In this document: piece by piece, positions 1 to 7,995 of the stretch
Layout of the letters: every line of letters begins with the position of its first letter
Position numbering within the stretch: position 1 is the first letter of the stretch
Source of the DNA: Physocladia obscura
Lineage: Eukaryota; Chytridiomycota; Chytridiomycetes; Chytridiales; Chytriomycetaceae
Assembly (NCBI GenBank): GCA_027596945.1
Contig: JADGJH010001179.1
Location: 1-11,486, forward strand
Length of the DNA stretch: 11,486 nucleotides
Reading direction: 5' to 3'
Notes under the pieces: model-generated
What the model was told of the DNA's origin: nothing
Databases searched by the model: none
Seen by the model: only the letters and a program-made list of their open reading frames with translations
Made by a program: the position numbers and the translations under genes

Positions 1-240
1 CACTTTCATCAGGTTGTGCAACGTAACTTGCAATAGCTAGAGAAGACCAGTCACAATAGAGATGAACAAGCTTGCTTAGATCAAACATGGCAAGAAGTTT
101 AGGGTCAGAAAGACGTTTCTTGGCTTGAAGGAAGATTTTCTTGGCTTGTAAGTCCCAGACTTGTTCAAATGGTACAGTTTTGCATCCTCTGAGAATGTCA
201 GATAGTGGAGCAAGTAGAGCTTTTTTTTGTTGTTGAGTCC
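1..240 (-). mobile_element. Ty3/gypsy-type RT/RNase H fragment, cut by window edge
   Basis: Read on the minus strand, one open frame from about 240 down to 1 gives a stretch with LLAPLSDILRG, then KRLSDPKLLAMFDLSKLV, then LYCDWSSLAIASYVAQPDE. The order and spacing match the junction between the reverse-transcriptase thumb/connection and the start of RNase H in Ty3/gypsy retrotransposons: a 'PL-x-D-x-L' block, an 'AF..K..L...LL...D' block, then the first catalytic Asp in a 'TDAS..(A/G)' context followed by a Q-P-D-E-like strand end. The Asp survives as CDWSS. The frame is open up to a TAA at 274-272, but upstream there is no recognisable RT (no YxDD), so the element is truncated or decayed on that side. 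It runs off the window at base 1. Retroelement origin is fairly secure; the clade is not resolved. Confidence 0.62.
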
Positions 241-1120
241 TAGAATCAGATTTAGAGTTTATTTTATACAATTAATTACATATTGAATATCACAGCAAAG
301 AAATATTTACTTATTGTTTTTTCAGGATAACCTTCATCTTCTACAACTTTCAAAGACAAGTATATCAACACACAAAAAAAGTACAAACAGTATGCATCAA
401 TCTTGTTAAATTTTATTAGAGGCTTCCATTGATCTGGTATTGATTTTCATCATAATGACTTTGGATTAAATATACCAATTAATTACAAATAGACAGGGTT
501 TCACTAATGAATATGTGGCAATTCCAAATTCAAACAAAACTTCTGGAGATATTCCATAAAATAAAACAACTGTTTCAGTCTATTATTTAGACTGTGCCTG
601 GTGTTGAAAATTTTAGACTGTGCAACAAAACAATCATAAAAATCTTTCCCACATTCATCCAAAGCCCTATATTTTCATGAGGGACTCTTGTCTTCTCTAT
701 ACACACAGAACTGTCTAAAATTTTTATTAATGTATCTAAAACTGAAATACCCCATTTTGAAATTAATTCTGCAGGTGTCATTTTGTTAAAATTTGCAACT
801 AACATTGTGAAATTGGAAAAAATTTTAAATCAGCAGGCAGTTCTAATTTTGCTCATTTCAACATAAATTTATTGCCAACCTCAAAATAAATGATAAAATT
901 GTTGTTTGCTGAGGTACCATCTTGAAAATACTTGAATTTTGCTGGTTGACAAAACCCTTCATTGTATTGTTGGAATCAATAATTGCTCAGTAGTATAGTC
1001 CAAAGCATCTTCATTAAAGTCATTCTCAGTTGGCATAAATTACATTGCAAATATTGGAGTTGCAAGTGTCTATGAATATATAACTGTCAGTAATAAAATA
1101 GAATGAAAAACAAAAGCTAT
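241..1120. other. AT-rich decayed intergenic DNA, no confident gene
   Basis: No gene can be supported here. Short minus-strand open stretches look like eroded coding sequence. One around 280-450 reads ...WKPLIKFNKIDAYC... then KVVEDEGYPEKT. Another, at 587-805, starts with ATG and encodes 72 residues with TPAELISKWGISVLDTLIK. A short one near 970-1045 contains MPTENDFNEDALDYTTEQ. None carries a motif I recognise and none joins convincingly by splicing. Being next to the RT/RNase H fragment, they may be other parts of old retroelements, but that is inference. Confidence 0.4.
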
Positions 1121-1330
1121 GAGCAAAAATTGTAGCAGAGCCAAAAATCAGAATTGCAAAAATTCAATCAGTAGGTTTAAGAGTGAAAATCAGTATATCA
1201 GAGCAACAAAGCAGAAATTGGTAGTTTAAAGGGTCAAATTGACACATCAGCGTGAAAATTGGAGCAGCAGAGTTGAAATTGGTGTTTCATAGAGCCAATC
1301 AGCAGTAGAGCAAAAATTGAAATAGCAGAT
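1121..1330. repeat. Degenerate ~20-bp tandem repeat (decayed minisatellite)
   Basis: About ten poorly conserved units of roughly 17-28 bp follow one another. The core resembles gag(c/t)(a/c)aaaattg followed by a 'cag/atca'-type end. Examples are gagcaaaaattgtagca at 1121, agagtgaaaatcagtatatca near 1180, gcgtgaaaattggagcagca near 1250, gagttgaaattggtgtttcat near 1270, and tagagcaaaaattgaaatag near 1306. The identity of individual units is low, so this is an eye-made call on a decayed array. No long frame crosses it. Confidence 0.45.
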
Positions 1331-1658
1331 TGTTGATCAGAATAACACAATAATGAGAAGGGTGGCATAAAGAGAAAAGTGATGTATTTGGTTAGAATGA
1401 TAGCATGGCACACTAAGTTGCTATACAGGACTTACCAGGAGCAGCAGGATAGCAAAAAATTGTCACTGAGGTGTGGTGCTGTACTAGTGTTTGTGTTTTG
1501 TATGTTGAATGTATAATTGGTTTTTTTTTCTTTAGATTCAAAATGTATGTTCAGAATGTACAAAAAGCTGTGGGTTATTGGGCCAGATATGACAAGAATA
1601 ATTTTTTTTTTTTTTGATTTTAGTAATGGGCTGAACATATGCCAGATCTCCTCTGTCA
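1331..1658. other. 3' flank of the minus-strand GTPase gene, with A14/T14 tract
   Basis: I see no gene here. A run of 14 T (14 A on the minus strand) lies at 1602-1615, about 45 bp past the stop of the minus-strand GTPase gene, with T-rich sequence on to about 1530. No clean AATAAA is visible on the minus strand just after the stop. Short open frames on both strands across 1432-1732 look like chance products of the homopolymer-rich sequence. Confidence 0.4.
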
Positions 1659-2811
1659 CTATTTTCTTCCAAAGCCATCTGCCAATTTCTCCACAAGTTC
1701 CTTTTTTTCATCCACATCCTTTTTCAACATGAACAGAGTCTTTTCTGTTTTTATCCCACCTTCAAGCTCCTGAATCAATCTGTTCAACGTATCTTGTATA
1801 TCCTGGCATTTGTCAGCCTTTTTGTGATCAGCATTATTTTGTACGCCTTTCAATTCTGCTTTGGTAAGCTTAAGCATATGGGTGATGTTGTCAACAAGAA
1901 TTGCATCTGAGAAAGATTACATAAGAGTGACACAAATAACAAAATTTAAAAACACTGGGAGTAAGAACAAACCAGGTCCATTCAATTGATTTTCGGTGTT
2001 TCTTTTTGCTTCATTCACAATATCTCTGACATCATTCTTGAATTGTTCAGATCCTGCACCAACTTTCCTATCAACATTATTAAGAATAACCTTCAGTTCA
2101 TGCAAAAATTTGTAAAGATCTTCAACTTGGTCCGCCATGCGTGCAACTGATTCTGGAAGAGCTGCGGTGGGGATCGATTTTTTTGGAAGCAAAAGATTCT
2201 CCTTAAACGCATCAAGTCGATCCTCGCCAACAAAAAGTGCGGAAGTTTCCAAAGCTGTGCTCAAATTTTTTGCAAGGTCGGCATTGCGTGCTTCTGTTTT
2301 AGCATTGTCGGTTTTCGTAATAACTGGAACAATTGTGCACCCCTTGAATAATGAAATAATGTCGGCGATTTCCTGGAAATCAGTATTTTGCAAAACTTCG
2401 CTTGCTGGAAATAAAATATAAACGCAGTCCAAATACTCCTTGGTTTTGATGAATTTGATGAGATTTTGGATGTTTTCTGTTCGGACTGAAGGATTGGTAT
2501 CCAAGAAGCCAGGGCCGTCAATAAATTCAATGCATTTTCCTGCATTAAAACAATCCAATCAAGCCGTTAAAAGTATCAGTGATAATAATTGAAAAAATAA
2601 TAAAGATTAAGTATGGCAGGGTTTTCTCACCATCGACGCAAACTGGTTCGCAACTGGGGGGTGTGGGGTCTGCATTTCCAGCATTGCAGGTCGGTTCTCC
2701 TCCACCGAGCATATGCTTCAAAGATGTCTTTCCGGCACGGGTGCGGCCAATCAAGAGAACTGTGATTATATGCATTTGCTTCGATTTTTTTATTTCAACT
2801 TTTCTTCGCAT
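1659..2811 (-). CDS. P-loop GTPase with C-terminal coiled coil (AIG1/TRAFAC-like), three exons
   Basis: Model: exons 2811-2631, 2539-1973 and 1906-1659; introns 2630-2540 (GTGAGA...TGCAG) and 1972-1907 (GTTTGT...CTCAG), both phase 1. The sum is 996 nt, about 331 residues. The protein has a Walker A/G1 P-loop GRTRAGKT (about residues 22-29), a G3 motif DGPG (68-71) split from G1 by the first intron, and a G4 motif TKTD (135-138). The tail from about 170 on is charged and heptad-rich, a likely coiled coil. GTP binding is inferred from the motifs; the cellular role is unknown. Motif order suggests an AIG1/GIMAP-like or other TRAFAC-class GTPase, but G1 is not the classic AIG1 form. It is paralogous to the divergent neighbour: both share CVYILFP and LFVGE(D/E)RLDA and one intron position. 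The start could be ATG 2811 or the in-frame ATG at 2775, which lies closer to the G1 strand. Confidence 0.8.
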
Positions 2812-2812
2812 G
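2776..2812. promoter_or_regulatory. Minimal divergent start region (shared bidirectional promoter zone)
   Basis: CATG at 2809-2812 contains the plus-strand ATG (2810-2812) and, on the other strand, an ATG at 2811-2809. The two GTPase reading frames therefore start overlapping by two bases. If the minus gene instead uses its second ATG (2775-2773), the gap is only 34 bp (2776-2809). Either way the 5' UTRs and core promoter of each gene must lie inside the other's transcribed or coding sequence. No TATA element is evident in the gap itself. Confidence 0.5.
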
Positions 2813-3804
2813 TTGAATTGCAACCAACCAAACGCAAAAACAGCAAGATGCCCCACAGTCTCGGTACTATTTCTTGGACGCACTCGCGCAGGAAAAACTT
2901 CACTTCTCCAAATGTTGGCAGGTGGACAACCAACCGAAAATGTAGGAAACTCGAGTCTGGATTCCGCACGCGTCACGTCATTTCAAATTCAGATGAACGG
3001 CGGTGGTATCATCACTACTGAAGTTCTTGATCCTCCCGGAATTAATGATACGGATATTAGCGTTCGCAGTGCCAACTTTTGCAATACACTTGCAGCCGTT
3101 AAAGATCTGCGCCGCTTGCACTGTGTGTACATCCTGTTTCCCTCTGGCAGCGACATTCAAGACGAGGATTGGAATGAGCTTGGGGATCTTTTGCATCCTT
3201 TGGCATTACAGCAAGTACTCCGCGTTCCTGTTATCACAAAGGCCGATTCGCTGAATCAAGAAAACAGAAACAAACCCTTGGCCGAAAAACTCACAGCCGC
3301 GTTTGGCCAGCAAACTCTCTTTGTTGGAGAAGAAAGGCTTGACGCAATCGTGTCTCATTTAATTAGTTTGTCCAGTCACTGTCCTGTCGCGTTAATTGAA
3401 CTTGACAGCCGTTTGGAACGTCTCTGCGTGTTGCGAGACAATCTCAAATCACTCGACTTGAAAATAAAATCAATGTTAGATACGTGCAGTGTTTGTAAGA
3501 ACTTAATTAATATCTGTTTTTATGTAGTCTTGCTGACTGCTATGCATTAGCTGCAATTGATGATATTCAATCCCGCATCAATGAATGTTCGAATGGAATC
3601 CGCCACCTGAAACACCTTCGGAACGAAAAACACCATCCACCGGACCTTCAAGAGCGTATTGACGAGTTGCACAGAAAAATAGACAGTCTTCGCGCTATCA
3701 GAAATGAATTACACTCCAAATTACAAGAACGTTCAAATTTGGAATTGTTGTTTGTTGGTCGAAACAATTTCGTTAAAAATCTGCGTGATTCTTTCAAAAA
3801 ATAA
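2810..3804 (+). CDS. P-loop GTPase with C-terminal coiled coil, paralog of the divergent neighbour, two exons
   Basis: Model: exons 2810-3494 and 3551-3804 around a 56-bp phase-1 intron 3495-3550 (GTAAGAAC ... TGCTGAC branch-like ... TTAG). The total is 939 nt, 312 residues. G1 is GRTRAGKT (23-30), G3 is DPPG (74-77), and G4 is TKAD (143-146) after VPVI. Residues from about 195 to the end form a charged helical tail, part of it encoded by exon 2 (IDDIQSRINE, ERIDELHRKIDSL), which looks like coiled coil. The frame is open upstream of 2810 into the antisense of the neighbouring gene. ATG 2810 is chosen because only the sequence after it aligns with the paralog. Unlike the paralog it has no intron between G1 and G3. 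The function is unknown; GTP hydrolysis is inferred from the motifs. Confidence 0.8.
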
Positions 3805-3805
3805 A
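3800..3805 (+). terminator. Polyadenylation signal AATAAA overlapping the stop codon
   Basis: AATAAA at 3800-3805 contains the TAA stop (3802-3804) of the plus-strand GTPase gene. A TTTTATTTTGCG and T-rich stretch follows within about 25 bp. The 3' UTR would then be only 10-30 nt. A later signal is not obvious before the next gene starts at 3907. Confidence 0.45.
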
Positions 3806-3859
3806 GTTTTCTCTCAGTTCCACTTTTATTTTGCGCTTTTTTTGAGCAGTTCACTCTTC

Positions 3860-3875
3860 TTTTTTTTTTTTTTTT
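3860..3875 (+). repeat. T16 homopolymer upstream of the acyltransferase start
   Basis: Sixteen consecutive T residues, preceded by TCACTCTTC and followed by CAAG, lie about 30 bp upstream of ATG 3907. Poly(dA:dT) tracts often mark nucleosome-poor promoters. The run plus CAAG also resembles a 3' splice site of a 5' UTR intron. The sequence alone does not decide between these. Confidence 0.4.
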
Positions 3876-3906
3876 CAAGTTAAGCGTTGAAAGGGATTCT
3901 GTGCAA

Positions 3907-5093
3907 ATGGAAATGCGAGGATCAGTGCCAGCTGCTGTGGGTTTCATGTTTCTAATTCCAGTACTTACAGTATGCGGATTACAAATGACCCAACTCCCAC
4001 TTGGTTTGCATTTTGAACTGCAGCTGTTTGCATTCTTTGTTGCCAACATGTGGATGAATTACTTTCTCGTTCATTTCACCAATCCTGGCAATATAAACCG
4101 CTTAAAAAACCACAAATCTTCCTGCAAAGCTGCTTGTCGAACGTGTGTATTGGCTACGAATTTGGCTATGCTACAAACTGACTTTGACGATAAGAATTGT
4201 CGCACTATCATCTGCCGAGCAAAACCGGCGTTGACTCCGTATGTTTTATTTCCAGAATACGTTATTGGAAAGCCGGAAGGAATATATTTGGATTTTATCC
4301 CGTTGCCACTGAACTTAAGTGCCAAAATGTATCCACTGTGTGCATTTCATGTCACTCGAATTTGTCCGTTGAATTTTGGGGATGACACTGAATTTGAAAA
4401 ACGGAACTGCAAACATTGCAAATTTGCCAAGCCGTATCGTTCCGGGCATTGCAAAACTTGCGAGACATGTGTGTTGAAAAGATCCCATCACTGTAAGTGT
4501 GCAAATTGTATATTTGCCACCTGATAATCAAAACAACAGGTTATTGGATTGGAAATTGCGTCGGTAACCACAATCAGGCGCACTTTATACGATTTTTGAT
4601 TGCAACTATTCTGTCACTGTTGTACAATTTGATTGTTATTATAATCCCAAGAGGTTGTGCGATATTTTGCACAAAATGCTTTGGTATGAACAGCTGGAAA
4701 GCATCTATTTTTCGCACGTCATTCCTGATAATTGGAATAGCGGATATATTATTTCTCACGTACACTGTTCAATTGGCAATTGTATTTATACCCAATCTGG
4801 TTCTGAATGCAACGCGCAAAGAAATGGCCAGATTTCCAAAGCAGTTGCGAAGCGCATTTTCGCCATCTGTCTGGACATCACCAAAGCTTCCACGCCATCT
4901 TCATGACTTAGGAATTGTAGCAAATATCTCTGTTGTTATGGGTGCCAATCAGTGGTTGTGGTTGATCCCAAAATTTGTGCCTCATGAAAATGGAATTTTC
5001 TTCAGAACAAATGCCCCACCGCTGAATGCTGCTGCTTCAGACGTTATTTTATTGAAGAGACAAAAGGCTGCAATAATGTGGTACTCTCGATAA
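3907..5093 (+). CDS. DHHC-family protein S-acyltransferase (palmitoyltransferase) with SHHC active-site motif
   Basis: Model: exons 3907-4492 and 4540-5093 with a 47-bp phase-1 intron (GTAAGT...CAACAG). The total is 1140 nt, 379 residues. Topology fits the family: hydrophobic segments at about 10-27 and 36-57, a TNPG motif (58-61) in place of the usual DPG, a cytosolic Cys-rich domain from Cys168, then segments at about 212-231 and 256-279. The Cys-rich domain reads CKHCKFAKPYRSGHCKTC then CVLKRSHHC, followed after the splice by YWIGNCVGNHN. All zinc-site cysteines and the catalytic Cys196 are present, but the Asp of DHHC is Ser193 and the usual Pro after the motif is Tyr197. NATRKE (285-290) sits where TTxE is expected. 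It likely attaches fatty acyl groups to cysteines of membrane proteins on Golgi/ER membranes, though the Ser change may lower activity. ATG 3907 is the first in-frame ATG after the T16 tract; a second follows at 3913. Confidence 0.87.
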
Positions 5094-5127
5094 AGCAAAA
5101 ATTTCAAACAAAGGGAAAAAAAAAAAC

Positions 5128-5133
5128 AATAAA
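5128..5133 (+). terminator. Polyadenylation signal of the acyltransferase gene
   Basis: AATAAA lies 35 bp after the TAA stop (5091-5093), just past an A-rich run (5116-5126). The spacing is normal for a short eukaryotic 3' UTR. Confidence 0.55.
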
Positions 5134-5673
5134 TTTAATTATGCCACACCTCTGTAATGAAATAACTTTCAGTACTAACAAATTCCAGATCTACCTCACA
5201 TCTAGCACCAATTTTTCATCATAATTCGTTTCATCTCTTGAAAGTTTTACCACCTTCATATCATCTTCCTTCCTAGAAATATTTCATCCATCAACTTTAA
5301 ATTAAAAATTCAGAGAAATTCAAACGCATCAACGATTTGGTGGTCCTCAAAAATTTGATTCTTGTGGACGTCAGAAATGAATAGTTCAAACCTTCAAACC
5401 TTCACCAGAAGTTTGGTCAGATTTACGCCAGCTCTCAATTTCTGAAAATCCTCTTGTATACTTTAGCTTCACTAAAACTGCTGCAGTTTGCTTTACCATA
5501 ATTAGAGTTGTGCAATATATATCGGGTAACATACAGGATTTGACGCAGCTGATTTACAAAAAAATTTTAAAAATCGGGTAATAGGACACTTCCTGATGCT
5601 GAGACCAGCATTAAATAATAGGCGACTGTCACATTTACCAATTAAAAGCCTTTAAAACTTACTCAAAAAATTA
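5134..5673. other. Convergent intergenic region, no gene seen
   Basis: This is the space between the 3' ends of the plus-strand acyltransferase gene and the minus-strand bZIP gene. It is AT-rich with stops in all frames. Small repeats are visible: ttcaaacc twice near 5385-5402, and atcgggtaa at about 5520 and 5574. I see no tRNA or other structured RNA. Confidence 0.45.
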
Positions 5674-5679
5674 TTTATT
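5674..5679 (-). terminator. Polyadenylation signal of the bZIP gene
   Basis: TTTATT on the plus strand is AATAAA on the minus strand. It lies 33 bp beyond the bZIP stop codon (5714-5712), at a typical distance. Confidence 0.5.
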
Positions 5680-5711
5680 TTTGGGACAACGTATGCAAGT
5701 GAACTAAATTG

Positions 5712-7741
5712 CTAAATTTCCAGCTCTATTAGAGCTTGCTCAATACGCTGCACAATAAGTTCGTTATTTTCCTCCTCCCATTTTTCTATTAAGCTTATGA
5801 CACTCTTCTTGTCCTCCTTGCTGCACTCACATAGCTTCTTGAACATTTTCATCAGCTGGATTCTGCGCAAAAGATTTTCTGAACTTAGTCGCGGCTTGAA
5901 GTTTTTATTCAGGTGAGCATGTAACAAAACTTTTCAACAAACACATACCATAGAAATTAATATGCAAAACTCATCCACAGCCTCATATACCTGTTGCAAA
6001 CTTTCAACACTCTTTAAACCACTATTCAGCCCACGCACAATCTCAGGAAGCTCTTTACCAGCAAGGTCTTCAACAGTATGCATACGGACGTTGCTTTTGT
6101 CCTGCACTAGCAACTCCTGCATATATTCAATGTGCTGCTTGTTGAAGTTGAAGCCTGTTTCAATAATCTTACACACCAGTTCATAGTCAGTGTTACTAAT
6201 GGTGCTCAAGAGTGCATAACGTGCAGCCACAATGGACAGGAGACCTTTTATAATTTTGGCATGTTCTGTAGTTTGTGATATATCCTAGCAGTTGAGAAAA
6301 AAAATGTACAAATATTATAAGAATGTGAGGTTTGAGAAAGGAGAAAGAGGAAAGAGTCAACCACTTACAATCAACCAGTTTGCCATAATATCCACATATG
6401 GGCTTTCTTTCAAATATGAAAGACTTTTCAAGGAATAGCGTACAAACTCCACTCGGACAGGTCCGAACATTTCCTCAGCAGTCTTGACAAATACTGTCAT
6501 TTCCATCCAGCTATTACTGCTATTTGAAAAAGATCCATTAATTGCACTCTCAGAAAGTGAGAGATTCAACAATGGTTCAGGAGAAATAGCACTGTTGACA
6601 GAGTTAGACAACCAAACTTCTTTAGAGGTAACTCAGCACTACAAACAAAGCCAAACCTGTGCTCAATTTCCAGTTTTCTCTGAAGCAATTTTTTTGAAAC
6701 TTGACTCAATTGGGCTTCCAGAATTTTCACTTGGTTTGCAAAATACTGAGCATTGGCAATCTCAGCAGCACAATTTGAACAGCTGCCCAACTGCACTTGC
6801 GGTACCGCAGCACTAAAGCCACGCTCCAAGTGGACCCCCTTCAACGTTGTATTTTCGGCCAGTAATACATCAATAGCTTGATGACATGTTTTTGACAGTT
6901 CTTGTAATTCCAACACCTGAGGTTCGAAAAAATCAAGGTAAGCCTTCTTAACTTGATAGCTTTAGGAATGAATAAGCGAGCAATCATAACTTGTTGTTCG
7001 AGTGATGCAATATAGCTTTTCTGACGGCGGCGATAAGCTTGAACATTTACTCTGTTCCGAATTTTCTCCCTCTATATTAACTAACAGTTAAAATCGATTA
7101 AGAAACCTCAGATATTTCCCTCCCACCGTTTCTGGCGTATTTGGATCAGTTTTGCGTCCTGGTTTTTGTTTGGGCAGAGATGGCTTTTTTTCTCCACGCA
7201 TGCACGGCTTTGTGGACCGTTCTTTGGACATCAATGACGATTGCTCTATTTCAGATATGGATTGTGGTTTATTGTAGAGGTTTGTGGGAATGATGGAAAG
7301 AAAATTTTGTTGAATTGGTTTTAACACCCAAACCCAAAAGAGAAAACTTTGCCACACACCATGACGAGTCTGTTGTTGTTGGGTTTGAATTTTCGATTGG
7401 ATTTGTTGTTGGAGTTCATTGTATTGATGTAAGTTGAGCGAATCTACGGCGACGGGCAACAACAGTGGCGAGGCAGCCATCTGGGTAGCCAGAAATTGCA
7501 TCGGCAGCTGCGTGTCGGTGGCCGAGTTTGCGTTCGACAGAAGAGAGTCGAAGGAGAGGCTTGCGCGGTGGTTGGGGTTGTTCGAGGTGTTATTGCTGTT
7601 GCTGTTGCTTTGGTTGCTGGTGTTATTGCTGTTACTCAGCGCCGCGGCTGACAGTGCTTTCCGCTGCGCCAGTGTCAGTTGAGCAACTAGCCGCTGTGCC
7701 TCGGCGTCAAAGTCGGCATCAACTTCCGTTTCAATTTCCAT
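5712..7741 (-). CDS. bZIP transcription factor, six exons
   Basis: Model: exons 7741-7127, 7071-6991, 6916-6657, 6591-6369, 6284-5949 and 5894-5712, in frame throughout, 1698 nt, 565 residues. The N-terminus is acidic, then Ser/Asn-rich (about 36-57) and Gln-rich, as in activation regions. The end of exon 1 gives KPGRKTDPNTPET. The 81-nt exon 2 gives the basic region, with N211-R-V-N-V-Q-A-Y-R219 and Leu229, matching the bZIP signature N-x7-R-x9-L. The zipper continues into exon 3 with L229, L236, C243, L250 and L257, so the heptad register is kept across the 74-bp intron. This strongly supports that splice. It should bind DNA as a dimer in the nucleus. A C-S-N-C and a second coiled coil follow at about 280-320; the helical C-terminus (exons 4-6) is unrecognised. 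Least certain are the last intron (5948-5895) and the 7126 donor (GTGGGA). A further in-frame 114-bp intron (7359-7246) is possible, giving 527 residues. Confidence 0.8.
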
Positions 7742-7995
7742 TTCTCGCCAACTCAAAATGCAACATCAAAACATCAAATTCAAGAATTTTTGATTTTGAC
7801 ATCAAACAGATCACATGTTAAAACCAGTTGATAATACTATTTATCATTCATAATATCTGGATAGCTGCACATAGCGGGACTGTTGCGCGAAGATAGCAAA
7901 AAGGATTTATAGTCTTCTTGGCATAAAAAAAAAAGAGAAAGCAGCCTCTTCCGGTGGCGCCAGCAAAAAAAAATAAAAGAAATTTTGTATTGATT
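7742..7995 (-). promoter_or_regulatory. Upstream region of the bZIP gene with TATA-like element
   Basis: This 254-bp gap separates the 3' end of the zinc-finger gene from the bZIP start, both on the minus strand. TATAAA on the minus strand (7911-7906) lies about 165 bp before ATG 7741, within GACTATAAATCC. ATG 7741 is the first ATG in frame after a TGA at 7768-7766; out-of-frame ATGs occur upstream, for example near 7772. A purine run (plus strand, 7925-7940) and a CCGGTGGCGCC block near 7951-7961 are also present. TATA function is a guess. Confidence 0.3.

Noticed and set aside
1432..1732. Opposed short open frames on both strands
   Set aside because: They cross homopolymer T/A tracts, lack motifs, and lie in the 3' flank of the GTPase gene.
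2137..2545. Open frames of up to 94 codons inside the minus GTPase exon
   Set aside because: Shadows of the real frame, which carries G3 and G4 motifs and splices in frame.
7434..7821. Plus-strand Leu/Cys-rich frames
   Set aside because: Antisense of the Asn/Ser/Gln repeat of the bZIP first exon; low complexity explains the open frames.
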